Positions 54,814 to 64,000 of a DNA stretch of 64,000 nt are shown here, in pieces. Made by a program: the position numbers and the translations under genes. The notes under the pieces are model-generated. The model saw only the letters and a program-made list of their open reading frames with translations, ran no database searches and had not been told where the DNA came from. The first letter of the stretch is position 1, and each line of letters starts with the position of its first letter. Origin of the DNA: Lentibacillus sp. Marseille-P4043 (lineage in GTDB: Bacteria; Bacillota; Bacilli; Bacillales; Amphibacillaceae); assembly GCF_900258515.1 (NCBI RefSeq), contig NZ_LT984884.1:1922550-1986549 (forward strand), given 5' to 3'.

Positions 54814-56337
54814 ATGAGATATGCTAACCCGAATACAGAAGGTGCCAAGGTACATTTTAAGGAGCGGTATGATAATTTTATTGGAGGAGAGTACAAGGCA
54901 CCGGCAAGTGGAAAGTATTTTGAAAATGTGAGTCCTGTTACTGGTAAGGTGTTTTGTGAGATTGCTAGATCGAATAAAGAAGATGTGGAGGCTGCTGTGG
55001 AAGCGGCATACGCTGCAAAAGATGCGTGGGGAAAAACATCTGTAGCTGAACGAGCAAATATTTTAAACAAAATTGCAGATCGAATCGAAGAAAATATGGA
55101 AATGCTTGCGGTTGCAGAAACGTGGGATAACGGAAAAGCTGTACGGGAACCGCTTGCCGCCGATTTACCATTGGCAGCTGACCATTATCGCTATTTTGCC
55201 GGGGCAATCCGCGCACAGGAAGGCGGTATCAGCCAGATTGATAATGATACAGTAGCTTATCATTTCCATGAGCCGCTTGGTGTTGTTGGGCAGATTATTC
55301 CATGGAACTTTCCACTTCTAATGGCAACATGGAAACTAGCACCAGCACTTGCTGCAGGGAACTGTGTTGTCTTAAAACCTGCTGAACAGACACCAGCATC
55401 GATTCATATATTACTAGACGTGATAAAAGACTTATTGCCTGCAGGTGTTGTTAATGTTGTCAATGGTTTCGGTGTTGAAGCTGGAAAGCCATTAGCAACG
55501 AACAGCCGCATCTCTAAAGTGGCCTTCACTGGTGAAACAACGACTGGGCGTTTAATTATGCAATACGCATCTGAAAATATCATTCCGGTAACACTCGAAC
55601 TTGGTGGAAAGTCACCAAATATTTTCTTTGAAGATGTGATGGATGAAGATGACGGATTTTTGGACAAGGCAATTGAAGGGCTTGTCATGTTTGCACTGAA
55701 TCAGGGAGAAGTTTGTACCTGTCCATCTCGTGCGCTTGTGCATGAATCGATTTACGACAAATTTATGGAACGGGCAGTTGAACGGGTAAACCAAATTAAG
55801 ATCGGTCATCCATTAGACACGGAAACAATGATGGGTGCTCAAGCATCACAAGAACAAATGGAAAAAATTAAATCATATTTGGATATTGGAAATCAAGAAG
55901 GTGCGGAACTCGTTGTTGGTGGTAATGTGAATCAATTAGCAGATGATGATTTAGCTGATGGTTACTATATTGAGCCGACCATTTTCAAAGGTGATAATAA
56001 AATGCGGATTTTCCAAGAAGAAATTTTTGGACCGGTTCTATCCGTTGCAACGTTTAAGGACAAAGAAGAGGCAATGGAAATCGCCAATGACACATTGTAC
56101 GGTTTGGGTGCTGGCGTGTGGACGCGGAATATTAATACCGCATATCGCTTTGGCCGCGGCATTGAAGCTGGTCGGGTCTGGACAAATTGTTACCATCAAT
56201 ATCCAGCACACGCAGCATTTGGCGGCTATAAAAAATCAGGAATCGGTCGAGAAAATCATTTGATGATGCTTGACCACTATCAACAAACGAAAAACTTACT
56301 AATAAGCTATAGTGAAGGTCCAGCAGGGCTTTTCTAA
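54814..56337 (+). CDS. NAD-dependent acetaldehyde dehydrogenase (ExaC/AcoD-type)
   Basis: A 507-aa cytoplasmic enzyme oxidising acetaldehyde or similar aldehydes to acids with NAD+. The NAD-binding text [20 protein letters not shown], the catalytic Glu in LELGGKSPN and the catalytic Cys in [10 protein letters not shown] are present. The CTCPSR context and the tail [16 protein letters not shown] are typical of the ExaC/AcoD group. ATG 54814 follows AAGGAGG. The cre site indicates carbon repression. The DUF779 gene downstream is a common partner of this enzyme. Confidence 0.94.
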   Translation: MRYANPNTEGAKVHFKERYDNFIGGEYKAPASGKYFENVSPVTGKVFCEIARSNKEDVEAAVEAAYAAKDAWGKTSVAERANILNKIADRIEENMEMLAVAETWDNGKAVREPLAADLPLAADHYRYFAGAIRAQEGGISQIDNDTVAYHFHEPLGVVGQIIPWNFPLLMATWKLAPALAAGNCVVLKPAEQTPASIHILLDVIKDLLPAGVVNVVNGFGVEAGKPLATNSRISKVAFTGETTTGRLIMQYASENIIPVTLELGGKSPNIFFEDVMDEDDGFLDKAIEGLVMFALNQGEVCTCPSRALVHESIYDKFMERAVERVNQIKIGHPLDTETMMGAQASQEQMEKIKSYLDIGNQEGAELVVGGNVNQLADDDLADGYYIEPTIFKGDNKMRIFQEEIFGPVLSVATFKDKEEAMEIANDTLYGLGAGVWTRNINTAYRFGRGIEAGRVWTNCYHQYPAHAAFGGYKKSGIGRENHLMMLDHYQQTKNLLISYSEGPAGLF

Positions 56338-56488
56338 TAGGTGACGCTTTGTATTACAGGGGGTAGGTGGGTGACAAATTGGTTCATCCACCTTTAAAAA
56401 TAGGATCAACGTATAAGAAAAACTTCGGTACCCGTTATAGACGAGGCAAATACCGAGTTTTCTCACCATTGTTAATGGAGGTGAAAAA

Positions 56489-56842
56489 ATGGTTGAACGT
56501 GTGACGGTTACTGATGAGGCACTGACATTAATTAATACACTAAAAGACATACACGGACCGTTAATGTTTCATCAATCTGGAGGTTGTTGTGATGGAAGTT
56601 CGCCAATGTGTTATCCGCGCGATGAGTTTAGGGTTGGTGAATCCGATATTTTACTAGGTGAGATTGGTGATACACCATTTTATATGTCCAAGGATCAATA
56701 CGAATACTGGAAACATACCCAATTAATTATTGATGCAGTAGATGGACGTGGTGGCATGTTTTCACTAGAAGGTCCTGAAGGGAAGCGATTTTTAACACGA
56801 TCACGAGTTTTTTCAGACGAAGAGCGAGCGGAATTAACGTAA
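56489..56842 (+). CDS. DUF779 protein
   Basis: A 117-aa protein of the DUF779 family with the conserved MFHQSGGCCDGSSPMCYPRD at residues about 26-45. The clustered cysteines suggest metal or redox function, which is not proven. DUF779 genes often accompany acetaldehyde/alcohol dehydrogenase genes, as here. ATG 56489 follows GGAGGTG. A hairpin between the two genes (near 56424-56465) may reduce read-through. Confidence 0.9.
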   Translation: MVERVTVTDEALTLINTLKDIHGPLMFHQSGGCCDGSSPMCYPRDEFRVGESDILLGEIGDTPFYMSKDQYEYWKHTQLIIDAVDGRGGMFSLEGPEGKRFLTRSRVFSDEERAELT

Positions 56843-56852
56843 AATGTAGATG

Positions 56853-56887
56853 AGCCATGTGGAGAGAAAGTACTCTGCATGGCTTTT
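56853..56887 (+). terminator. Intrinsic terminator
   Basis: AGCCATGTGGAG pairs with CTCTGCATGGCT (one mismatch), followed by TTTTG. Confidence 0.8.
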
Positions 56888-57035
56888 GTCTGTAAATGGT
56901 GGAACATTGTCTTTTAATTAGGGTATTATTGGAAGTGGATTATTATTAATAGATTTATAGAACCATAACAAATCGAGGTTCACAATTGCCCATTTATGCA
57001 TAAATTAATCAAGAGGAAGTAATTAAATAAGAAGG

Positions 57036-58082
57036 ATGTGTTTTTCTTTGTCGCAAAAAGCGTATTATTATGTTTATGGTCATACAGCGTCAGGGTTACA
57101 AGATTTTTTGCCGTCTAACGTAACCAACATAAAGCATGTTTTTGCTTTAAACCATCCATCGCTGAAAGTTAAGACTGCAGTAATGAAACAATTTATTAAT
57201 CGCCATGAAAATCAGGCAAACCTGGAAATTATAAAAAGTGTTCATGGGGAGGACTACTTAGATGGTGTGATTGTGCGCGATGAGTCTGTTGCAGTAATTG
57301 CAGAACCCAATCCAAACATTGATAACGTAGCACATGTTGATTTAAAAAAATACTATGAAGTGAAAAACATTGATGATCGTCTTTTAGATAAAGAAAAGTC
57401 AGCCATCGAAGCAGCCTATAAAAACTTCGCTACCGGTTTAAAAGTCCATGACAATCTAGAGGAAATTTACATCAACCAAATGGATTTTAACCGTGCCGAT
57501 CAACTTGCGCTTGAATTTATTGATGATCTCCTAAAGTCTCAGCCGAAACGAGAAAAGGGAGGATACATCTATCGCCGCCTTTTTGGTACAAATACATCTG
57601 ATGGTGTAGTAAATGTTGTCCCAGAGATTGTTGAAACTATTGCCAATGTATATTTTATCAAAGGTCGTGCAGGAACAGGGAAGTCAATTTTTATGAAGAA
57701 AATAGCAAAAGCATGCACAGATCTCGGCTTGGATATTGAATTGTACCACTGCAGTTTTGATCCAAATAGTATTGACATGGTACTTGTTCGGGAACTTGAT
57801 TTTTGTATATTTGATAGCACTGATCCACATGAATTTTTTCCACAACGCGACGGCGATCAAATTATTGACTTGTACGAGAAGCTGGTTGCACCTGGAACGG
57901 ATGAAAAGTATGCGGAAGAAATTAACAAAACGAACAGCACCTATAAATCGTACATGAAACAGGGAATTGAAAATTTAAAGAAGGCGGGAAGTTACCGGAA
58001 GCAAATTGAGTCAGCATATACGCAACCAGATGAAAAAGAGTTGCATAAAATTGTAGAAAGTGTTGTTATGGGGCTTTATTAA
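57036..58082 (+). CDS. P-loop ATPase of the PRK06851 type
   Basis: A protein of 344-348 aa with two P-loop NTPase-like halves. The first is degenerate (YYVYGHTASGLQDFL at the N-terminus). The second has a full Walker A, FIKGRAGTGKSIF, near residues 209-221, and a hydrophobic Walker B-like LVRELDFCIFDST. This two-half pattern fits a conserved Firmicutes family of unknown function. The start is uncertain: ATG 57036 lies directly on the AAGAAGG site, and TTG 57048 is 12 bases away from it. Confidence 0.75.
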   Translation: MCFSLSQKAYYYVYGHTASGLQDFLPSNVTNIKHVFALNHPSLKVKTAVMKQFINRHENQANLEIIKSVHGEDYLDGVIVRDESVAVIAEPNPNIDNVAHVDLKKYYEVKNIDDRLLDKEKSAIEAAYKNFATGLKVHDNLEEIYINQMDFNRADQLALEFIDDLLKSQPKREKGGYIYRRLFGTNTSDGVVNVVPEIVETIANVYFIKGRAGTGKSIFMKKIAKACTDLGLDIELYHCSFDPNSIDMVLVRELDFCIFDSTDPHEFFPQRDGDQIIDLYEKLVAPGTDEKYAEEINKTNSTYKSYMKQGIENLKKAGSYRKQIESAYTQPDEKELHKIVESVVMGLY

Positions 58083-58088
58083 TACATC

Positions 58089-58120
58089 AATGCCAGCTAT
58101 TTTTAAGTAGCTGGCATTTG
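58089..58120 (+). terminator. Intrinsic terminator
   Basis: AATGCCAGCTA pairs perfectly with TAGCTGGCATT; the T-run on the 3' side is short. Confidence 0.7.
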
Positions 58121-58248
58121 CTAAAACCAGACGGGAAAAATCATTAAAATGAAACGTTCCCAAATTTTACCCTTGCAATCCATTTAAAAATCTTGTAAAA
58201 TTAGTTAACTGAAAATTATGAGTATAATTAAAATTAGGAGGTGGTTGG

Positions 58249-58689
58249 ATGGTCACTGTTAAAATGTTAAAGCCTTACTATATAAAAGCAGATGATGATT
58301 ATGTACGTGTGATTTTAGCGTATCAGTATTTCGCAATTGTTATTCATGATCAACTGTATCATTTTGTTCCAGTTGAGGCAAAAGAAATTCGGATTAACCG
58401 CCGAACACAAAAAGTAGATAATATTGAGGATAAATTTGCATTCCAAAAAGGCAAGGACATCATCCACATTGCTATGACTGAACTAATATCCCTTCCTGAT
58501 TTCTTGATTCAGATTCGTAAAATTGCACAACCGTATTATCATAAAGAATTAAAAAGTAAAAACACACACAAAAATGAAATCGCTATCATTATTGATGAAT
58601 TGGAACAGAATAATATAATGCGATTAATTGACAAGGCTCTCGATGAACGAAATCAACAGGCATTTTATTCGCTGACAAAATGGTTATAA
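58249..58689 (+). CDS. IDEAL-domain protein, paralogue 1
   Basis: A 146-aa soluble protein. The C-terminal 35 residues form an IDEAL domain (IDELEQNNIMRLIDKALDER, then AFYSLTKW). The N-terminal 100 residues (MVTVKMLKPYYIKADDDYVR) form a conserved domain shared with the next gene. IDEAL domains occur in several Bacillus regulatory and adaptor proteins; the role here is unknown. The ribosome binding site AGGAGGTG precedes ATG 58249. It has its own terminator. Confidence 0.85.
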   Translation: MVTVKMLKPYYIKADDDYVRVILAYQYFAIVIHDQLYHFVPVEAKEIRINRRTQKVDNIEDKFAFQKGKDIIHIAMTELISLPDFLIQIRKIAQPYYHKELKSKNTHKNEIAIIIDELEQNNIMRLIDKALDERNQQAFYSLTKWL

Positions 58690-58699
58690 TCAACTGGGC

Positions 58700-58731
58700 A
58701 GAGACATTCTAACGAGTGTCTCTATTTTTTT
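58700..58731 (+). terminator. Intrinsic terminator
   Basis: AGAGACA pairs with TGTCTCT and is followed by ATTTTTTT. Confidence 0.85.
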
Positions 58732-58817
58732 CAAAAATTGAGGTTTATTTCTTTTAACTCAGGGTATTGTAATAGTAATATTTTTCGCACATTTCAAAAA
58801 GGAGTTGGGTTAATTAT

Positions 58818-59261
58818 ATGGTAACTGTAAAGGAATTGAAACCGTACCATATTAAAGTGGATAAAGATTATGTCCATGTGATTTTAGCATATAACTATTT
58901 TGCGGTATGTGTTGACGAGGAAGTATATGAATTCGTTCCAGTTAAGGCCAAGGAGATTAAAGTTGATCGCAAAACAAAACGAATCAAAAATATGGGGGAT
59001 ACATTTGCCTTTCAAAAAGGGAAAAGCATTATCCAATTCACAATGGCTGATCTAATATATCTTCCGGAATTTTTGATTCAGCTACACACCATTGCTGGTC
59101 CGTATTATATAGGGGACGAAAATAAAACGGCAATAGACACAAACATGGATAATCAAGCAATTATGGATGAATTAGAACAACAAAATATAAAAAGGTTGAT
59201 TGATAAAGCGTTAGATGAGAACGATGAGGATGCATTTTATTCATTAGTTAAATTACTCTAA
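58818..59261 (+). CDS. IDEAL-domain protein, paralogue 2
   Basis: A 147-aa paralogue of the preceding protein, co-linear over its whole length (MVTVKELKPYHIKVDKDYVH; C-terminal LEQQNIKRLIDKALDEND, AFYSLVKLL). It has a separate ribosome binding site (AAGGAGTTG) and lies between its own terminators, so the two are a tandem duplication with independent expression. Confidence 0.85.
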   Translation: MVTVKELKPYHIKVDKDYVHVILAYNYFAVCVDEEVYEFVPVKAKEIKVDRKTKRIKNMGDTFAFQKGKSIIQFTMADLIYLPEFLIQLHTIAGPYYIGDENKTAIDTNMDNQAIMDELEQQNIKRLIDKALDENDEDAFYSLVKLL

Positions 59262-59265
59262 ATTA

Positions 59266-59297
59266 AAGCAAATCCATTACGGGTTTGTTTTTTTTGT
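59266..59297 (+). terminator. Intrinsic terminator
   Basis: GCAAATCC pairs with GGGTTTGT (one G-T pair), followed by seven T residues. The remaining bases to 59567 hold only the leader of the next gene. Confidence 0.8.
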
Positions 59298-59567
59298 GGG
59301 GAGTAATATCTTAATAGTAAAAATATCCGATTTGCTTTGTAAAAATCAAAGATCTGTTTAAACTAATAAGTGTATGTGGCTGTGACGTTAGTTCCTTTTC
59401 TGATTTCGATAATATTCTTCCTAATAAAAATAATTTGTGATAGTATTGAAAACACTTGAAATAGGGTGCATGCTTGTAGACTTTACTACTGTTAATTGTC
59501 GAAAACTTGTAATAATTTAAGAGCACTTTATTTTATCCAACTAGAAACGCATAAGGAAGGTGTTACA

Positions 59568-61442
59568 ATGGCAAAAAAGGAAACAAATAATTCAGGCTTC
59601 AAACCATATGTTCCTGCTTCAGAAAAACGGCCTGAATTTACGGTTACAGCAATGATTATCGGTGCTGTCTTGGCAATTGTTTTTGGTGCAGCCAACGCGT
59701 ATTTAGGTCTGATCGTAGGGATGACTGTTTCCGCATCGATTCCAGCGGCAGTTATTTCGATGGCAATTTTACGGGTTATCATGAAGCGGACATCTATTCT
59801 AGAAAACAATATTGTACAAACCATCACTTCAACTGGTGAATCACTAGCTGCTGGGGTTATTTTTACATTGCCGGCTTTATTTATATGGCAGCTTCAGCCT
59901 AGTTTGACTACAATTGCAATTATTGCCTTAGCAGGTGGGATTTTAGGTGTTGTATTGATGATTCCATTGCGCCGGGCATTAATTGTTAATGAGCATGATA
60001 CACTCCCATATCCAGAAGGTACGGCATGTGCTGAGGTGCTTGTTGCTGGTGAAGAAGGTGGAAAAGGGGCAAAATTAATTTTTGGCGGACTTGGTATAGG
60101 TGCACTATTTAAATTTCTAACAGATGCAGTCAAAGCTTTTCCGTCTGAGATTGAATGGGAAATTTATAAATTCAAAAATGCAGCGATTGGGATGGATATA
60201 CTTCCTTCATTGTTAGGGGTTGGATTTATCATTGGTCCGCGTATTGCTGCATTTATGCTTGCAGGTGGTGTACTTGGCTGGTTGGGAATTATTCCATTAA
60301 TCAGTTATATCGGTGATTTTGCCAATACTGCTATATATCCTGCTGAAGTACCAATCAGTGAAATGAATTTCCATGACATTTGGGGAAATTACTTGCGCTA
60401 TATTGGTGCTGGTGCAGTAGCATTTGGTGGAATTGTTGGTCTTGTTAAAACATTGCCGACGGTCGTTGCATCATTTACTGGTGCTGTAAAAGGTTATAAA
60501 GACGCCAATGATACGGAAGATTTACGAACGGATAAAGACATTCCAATGTCCGCCATCGTTATTTTAACAATTGTGTTTATCGGGATTTTAATTTTCTTCC
60601 CACATATTGAAATTGGTATAATCGGAGCGATCTTGTTACTTATTTTTGGATTTTTCTTCGTAACAGTTTCATCGCGAATTGTTGGAATTGTTGGTAGCTC
60701 ATCAAATCCTGTCTCCGGACTAACGATTGGGGCACTTATTTTTATTTCCCTCATTTTGGGTGTTGTTGGACAAAGTGGACAAGCTGGTATGGTCACAGCA
60801 ATTATCATAGGTGCTGTCGTTTGTATTGCCGCAGCAATTGCTGGGGATACATCACAGGATTTAAAAACCGGCTACATCGTGGGTTCAACGCCAAAGTGGC
60901 AGCAAATTGCTCAACTTTATGGGGTGCTCGTCACAAGTATCGTAATCGGATTTATTCTGGTTTTGCTAGATAATGCGTATGGATTTGGTTCTTCTGAGTT
61001 GCCAGCACCACAGGCGGTCTTGATGTCGATGATCGTTGAAGGAATTATGCATGGGGACTTACCTTGGAACTTAATTTTTATTGGTATGGCGATTGCGGCT
61101 GTAGTTGAATTATTTGGGATTGGCTCCCTGCCATTTGCAGTTGGTCTTTACCTTCCAATTCATTTGACAACACCGATTATGCTTGGTGGAGTTATCCGCG
61201 GCATCATTACACGCCGTACGAAAAACAAAGAAGCTTTAAAAGAGAAAAGCGAACGTGGGATCCTACTTGCATCAGGATACATTGCTGGTGAGGCACTGAT
61301 GGGAGTCATTGTCGCACTGGTTGTGACTGCAGGTGTAACATTGCCGAATGATACGATCTTTGGACCAATTGCTTCGATTATCGCAATGGCGGCCGTTACC
61401 TTGTATCTGTACTATATAGTAAGTAAACGAACAGGTGAATAG
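59568..61442 (+). CDS. OPT-family oligopeptide transporter
   Basis: A 624-aa inner-membrane protein of the OPT family (TIGR00733 type) with about 14-16 membrane segments. Characteristic text is FGAANAYLGLIVGMTVSASI and LPYPEGTACAEVLVAGEEGG, and near the C-terminus PFAVGLYLPIHLTTPIMLGG. It should import small peptides or related compounds with protons. The start is ATG 59568 behind AAGGAAGG; the longer frame upstream is not supported. A gamma-glutamyltransferase-like gene follows, which suggests use of peptides or gamma-glutamyl compounds. Confidence 0.9.
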   Translation: MAKKETNNSGFKPYVPASEKRPEFTVTAMIIGAVLAIVFGAANAYLGLIVGMTVSASIPAAVISMAILRVIMKRTSILENNIVQTITSTGESLAAGVIFTLPALFIWQLQPSLTTIAIIALAGGILGVVLMIPLRRALIVNEHDTLPYPEGTACAEVLVAGEEGGKGAKLIFGGLGIGALFKFLTDAVKAFPSEIEWEIYKFKNAAIGMDILPSLLGVGFIIGPRIAAFMLAGGVLGWLGIIPLISYIGDFANTAIYPAEVPISEMNFHDIWGNYLRYIGAGAVAFGGIVGLVKTLPTVVASFTGAVKGYKDANDTEDLRTDKDIPMSAIVILTIVFIGILIFFPHIEIGIIGAILLLIFGFFFVTVSSRIVGIVGSSSNPVSGLTIGALIFISLILGVVGQSGQAGMVTAIIIGAVVCIAAAIAGDTSQDLKTGYIVGSTPKWQQIAQLYGVLVTSIVIGFILVLLDNAYGFGSSELPAPQAVLMSMIVEGIMHGDLPWNLIFIGMAIAAVVELFGIGSLPFAVGLYLPIHLTTPIMLGGVIRGIITRRTKNKEALKEKSERGILLASGYIAGEALMGVIVALVVTAGVTLPNDTIFGPIASIIAMAAVTLYLYYIVSKRTGE

Positions 61443-61450
61443 GAAAAATG

Positions 61451-61485
61451 AAAAGTCATCTCTTATAAGTAGAGATGGCTTTTTT
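61451..61485 (+). terminator. Intrinsic terminator
   Basis: AAAAGTCATCTCT pairs with AGAGATGGCTTTT (one G-T pair) and runs into T residues. Confidence 0.88.
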
Positions 61486-61565
61486 GATGGTTTAAAATAT
61501 TCATGAATAGTCAGATATGATATAATTTTCCTTATTATTACTTTTCAAAATAGGGGGAAATCATC

Positions 61566-63173
61566 ATGAAGGTAGACAGCCTATACAATCCGTATCCATC
61601 CCAGCGCATGACAACGTATAGCAAGAATGGGATGGTAGCAACGTCACAGCCACTTGCTGCAGAGGCTGGTCGTGATATATTGAAACAGGGCGGAAATGCA
61701 GTAGATGCGGCAATTGCGACAGCAGCGTGTTTAACCGTTGTAGAGCCAACGTCAAATGGAATTGGCGGTGACGCATTTGCAATTGTTTGGATGAAGGATA
61801 AATTATACGGGATAAACGGAAGCGGACCATCGCCGAAATCCATTTCAATTGATGCTGTAAAAGATCTTGGATATGAGGAAATCCCAACATATGGGTTTGT
61901 ACCTGTTACAGTTCCCGGTGTGCCTGCAACATGGGCGGCACTATCCGATCGCTTTGGAAAATTATCATTAAGGGAAGTGCTACAACCGGCAATTGAATAT
62001 GCACGGAATGGGTTTGCAATTACACCGGTTTTAGGGAGGTACTGGAAAAGGGCGTATGACATTTTTAGTGAGCGCTTAACTAGTGAAGAATATGTATACT
62101 GGTTTGAAACATTTGCTAAAAACGGAGCACCGCAAATAGGTAATGTTTGGAAATCAGAGGATCATGCCCATACACTTGAGGAAATTGGTGATACGAATGC
62201 AAAGTCTTTTTACCATGGTGCTTTAGCTGAAGAAATTGTAGCATTTTCTAAAAAATATAATGGTTTTTTAACAGCAGAAGACTTAGCGAGCTTTCAGGTA
62301 GAATGGGTGGATCCTGTAGCCGTTCATTATCGTGGTTATGATGTCTGGGAAATTCCACCAAATGGGCAAGGAATTGCAGCACTAATGGCGTTAAATATTG
62401 CTAAAGGATTTGATTTTACCGAAAAAGAAACAGTCGATACATATCATAAACAAATTGAGGCAATGAAATTAGCATTTGCTGATGGTTTTAAACATATTAC
62501 AGAAGAGAAAAGCATGCATGTCGCTACTGAAGATCTATTAAATGAAGCCTATGCTGATGCAAGACGTAAGCTTATTGGCGAAAAGGCATTACAACCAGAA
62601 GCAGAGGAACCCCCTCGTGGTGGAACTGTTTATTTAGCTACAGCAGATGGCGATGGAAATATGGTATCATTCATTCAGAGTAACTATATGGGATTTGGTT
62701 CTGGACTTGTTGTACCAGGAACAGGTATTGCCTTGCAAAATCGAGGGAAGAATTTTTCCATGGATCCCAACCACGTGAACAAATTGGCGGGTGGAAAAAA
62801 AGCATTTAACACAATTATTCCTGGGTTTTTAACAAGGGCTAACGAAGCAGTGGGTCCATTTGGTGTAATGGGTGGATACATGCAACCACAGGGGCATCTA
62901 CAGGTCGTAATGAATACAGTTGATTTTGGCTTAAATCCTCAGACGGCACTGGATGCACCAAGATGGCAATGGATGAATGACAAAACTATTATGCTCGAAC
63001 CTGGATTCCCCTTGCATATTGCCCAAGCTTTGGAAAGAAAAGGCCATGTCGTAAAGTACGCTAGCGATAATGGCGGCTTTGGCCGAGGTCAGATTATTTG
63101 GCGAAACCCAGAAACTGGTGTGTTAATGGGCGGAACAGAAAGCAGGACAGACGGAAGTATTGCTGTATTTTAG
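61566..63173 (+). CDS. Gamma-glutamyltransferase family protein (YwrD-like)
   Basis: A 535-aa N-terminal nucleophile hydrolase of the gamma-glutamyltransferase family. NGIGGDAFAIVW and GVPATWAALSDRFG are family motifs. The expected autocleavage site is the Thr in PRGGTVYLATADGDG near residue 356; the usual TTH motif is replaced by GTVY, as in the YwrD branch. No signal peptide is present, so it would be cytoplasmic. It may act on glutathione-like or other gamma-glutamyl substrates. ATG 61566 follows AGGGGGA. Confidence 0.9.
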   Translation: MKVDSLYNPYPSQRMTTYSKNGMVATSQPLAAEAGRDILKQGGNAVDAAIATAACLTVVEPTSNGIGGDAFAIVWMKDKLYGINGSGPSPKSISIDAVKDLGYEEIPTYGFVPVTVPGVPATWAALSDRFGKLSLREVLQPAIEYARNGFAITPVLGRYWKRAYDIFSERLTSEEYVYWFETFAKNGAPQIGNVWKSEDHAHTLEEIGDTNAKSFYHGALAEEIVAFSKKYNGFLTAEDLASFQVEWVDPVAVHYRGYDVWEIPPNGQGIAALMALNIAKGFDFTEKETVDTYHKQIEAMKLAFADGFKHITEEKSMHVATEDLLNEAYADARRKLIGEKALQPEAEEPPRGGTVYLATADGDGNMVSFIQSNYMGFGSGLVVPGTGIALQNRGKNFSMDPNHVNKLAGGKKAFNTIIPGFLTRANEAVGPFGVMGGYMQPQGHLQVVMNTVDFGLNPQTALDAPRWQWMNDKTIMLEPGFPLHIAQALERKGHVVKYASDNGGFGRGQIIWRNPETGVLMGGTESRTDGSIAVF

Positions 63174-63176
63174 AGT

Positions 63177-63265
63177 GGGACATGGGGACAGGTTTGTTGT
63201 CCCAGTGGCGTTATTAGGCGGGATACGGGGATACGTGTGGGACGGATGACCTGTCCCTGTGTCCC
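63177..63265. repeat. GGGACA-type inverted repeat element
   Basis: GGGACATGGGGACAGGT (63177-63193) and ACCTGTCCCTGTGTCCC (63249-63265) are near-perfect complements. Inner copies (TTGTCCCAG, GTGTGGGACGG) add further pairing. This text is familiar as an interspersed element in Bacillales and related genomes. It lies directly after the stop of the preceding gene and could also stop transcription, although no T-run follows. Confidence 0.75.
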
Positions 63266-63307
63266 GCATGTAAATATCGCAATATGAATTAGAAAGGGGT
63301 ATTCCTC

Positions 63308-63874
63308 TTGCAACAACAGTGGAACTTATTTATAGCTTTTTTCCGGGTGGGTATGCTCGGTTATGGTGGGGGGCCGGGATCCATTCCGTTAATACATAAA
63401 GAAGTAGTTGATAAATATAAGTGGATGAGCGGCGAGGAATTTGGTGATTTATTGGCATTGGCGAATACGCTTCCCGGTCCGATCGCAACAAAATTAGCAG
63501 GTTATATTGGACATCGGGTTGCGGGTTTTTGGGGTATGCTTAATGGTGTTATTGCCTCAATTTTACCGACAATTGTTCTGATGATTGTGTTGCTTTCCTC
63601 CTTGTCGAGTATTAAAGATGTCTCATGGGTTGAGGGGATGACGGCAGCGGTTATTCCAGTAGTCGCGATGATGCTGGCTGTACTTACCTGGCAATTTTTC
63701 GATAAAGCAAGAAAAGGTATGGGCTGGACAAAAACCCTGATCATGACGGCGGTTTTGTTTATACTGTATTATGTTGTCCATGTACACCCAGGTATTTTAA
63801 TTGGAGCTCTACTGCTTATTGCCTTATTCAAAAAGGATAAAACTTCTGCAAATAAAGAAGGGAGTCCATCATGA
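63308..63874 (+). CDS. chrA: Chromate transporter, first short subunit
   Basis: A 188-aa inner-membrane protein of the CHR family, short form, with about six membrane segments. Motifs are FRVGMLGYGGGPGSIPLIHK and the segment ALANTLPGPIATKLAGYIG. In short-form systems two paired proteins expel chromate, often in exchange for sulfate-like ions. It starts with TTG 63308 behind AAAGGGG. Its stop overlaps the ATG of the next subunit (ATGA). Confidence 0.9.
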   Translation: MQQQWNLFIAFFRVGMLGYGGGPGSIPLIHKEVVDKYKWMSGEEFGDLLALANTLPGPIATKLAGYIGHRVAGFWGMLNGVIASILPTIVLMIVLLSSLSSIKDVSWVEGMTAAVIPVVAMMLAVLTWQFFDKARKGMGWTKTLIMTAVLFILYYVVHVHPGILIGALLLIALFKKDKTSANKEGSPS

Positions 63875-64000
63875 AGTATTGGCACATATTTTTGGCATTT
63901 TTTATTCCTGGCATTCTTGGTTATGGTGGTGGCCCTGCCTCGATTCCGCTTGTTGAAAATGAAGTTGTTCGCCGTTATGGGTGGATGACGGTTCAAGAAT
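63871..64000 (+). CDS. Chromate transporter, second short subunit, cut by window end
   Basis: The first 43 codons are present (MKYWHIFLAFFIPGILGYGG, then GPASIPLVENEVVRRYGWM). They parallel the start of the preceding subunit (GYGGGPGSIPL). The ribosome binding site AAGGGAG lies within the upstream gene, and the ATGA overlap indicates coupled translation. Confidence 0.88.
   Translation, partial: MKYWHIFLAFFIPGILGYGGGPASIPLVENEVVRRYGWMTVQE

Overview
The window is a stretch of low-GC Gram-positive chromosome, most likely from a Bacillaceae close to Virgibacillus, Oceanobacillus or Lentibacillus. The evidence is the B. subtilis-type gene families (TopB, YyaL, YmaF, YvbJ/TcaA, YdjO-like, IDEAL-domain proteins), strong Shine-Dalgarno sites, TTG and GTG starts, CcpA, Fur and SigD type control sites, and ion-coupled transporters. 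No rRNA, tRNA, transposase or CRISPR array was found.

Layout. 1-10.1 kb: 5'-truncated topB, an NhaC-type antiporter, yyaL, a frameshifted acetyltransferase with a small partner gene, a decayed second copy of the yyaL 5' end, a guanine riboswitch with pbuG, and a small phage-like gene. 10.2-14.1 kb: ymaF, a flavodoxin behind a Fur-like box, a C39-type peptidase and a pRiA4b ORF-3 family protein. 14.3-23.3 kb: a cell-wall amino-sugar block (murR, murQ, a PTS EIIBC-A split in two frames, an N-acetylglucosamine/MurNAc-type kinase and an ABC sugar importer without its ATPase), with a cre site in the leader. 23.5-25.2 kb: a YvbJ/TcaA-like envelope protein. 25.4-34.0 kb: a complete four-gene Wadjet anti-plasmid system (DUF2397, DUF2398, SMC-like ATPase, DUF2399). 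34.1-36.0 kb: two paralogous small coiled-coil genes and a DMT transporter. 36.1-41.8 kb: fliD and a chemoreceptor, each behind a SigD-type promoter, with a type I toxin-antitoxin locus between them. 42-46.3 kb: two MFS transporters, a small membrane protein and a dicarboxylate symporter. 46.5-51 kb: pxpB-pxpA-pxpC (5-oxoprolinase) followed by pcp (pyroglutamyl peptidase), so 5-oxoproline release and degradation are neighbours. 51-64 kb: membrane proteins, a HAD hydrolase, an acetaldehyde dehydrogenase with a DUF779 gene, two IDEAL-domain paralogues, an OPT transporter, a gamma-glutamyltransferase-like enzyme and a two-gene chromate transporter cut by the window end.

The most unusual structure is a set of four GC-rich tandem-repeat arrays in intergenic gaps at about 11.3, 32.25, 49.66 and 53.66 kb. 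Two are built from a 21-bp unit (about 18 and 21 copies) and two from a 20-bp unit (33 and about 16 copies, in opposite orientations). Many units in both families share a TCG-NNN-CGA core, and both periods are close to two turns of the DNA helix. One array lies inside the Wadjet operon between jetC and jetD and leaves the reading frame open into jetD. I know of no described function for such arrays.

Gene starts were moved from the longest reading frame wherever a ribosome binding site clearly indicated a later codon. Functions rest on recognition of protein families by eye; no database search was run.
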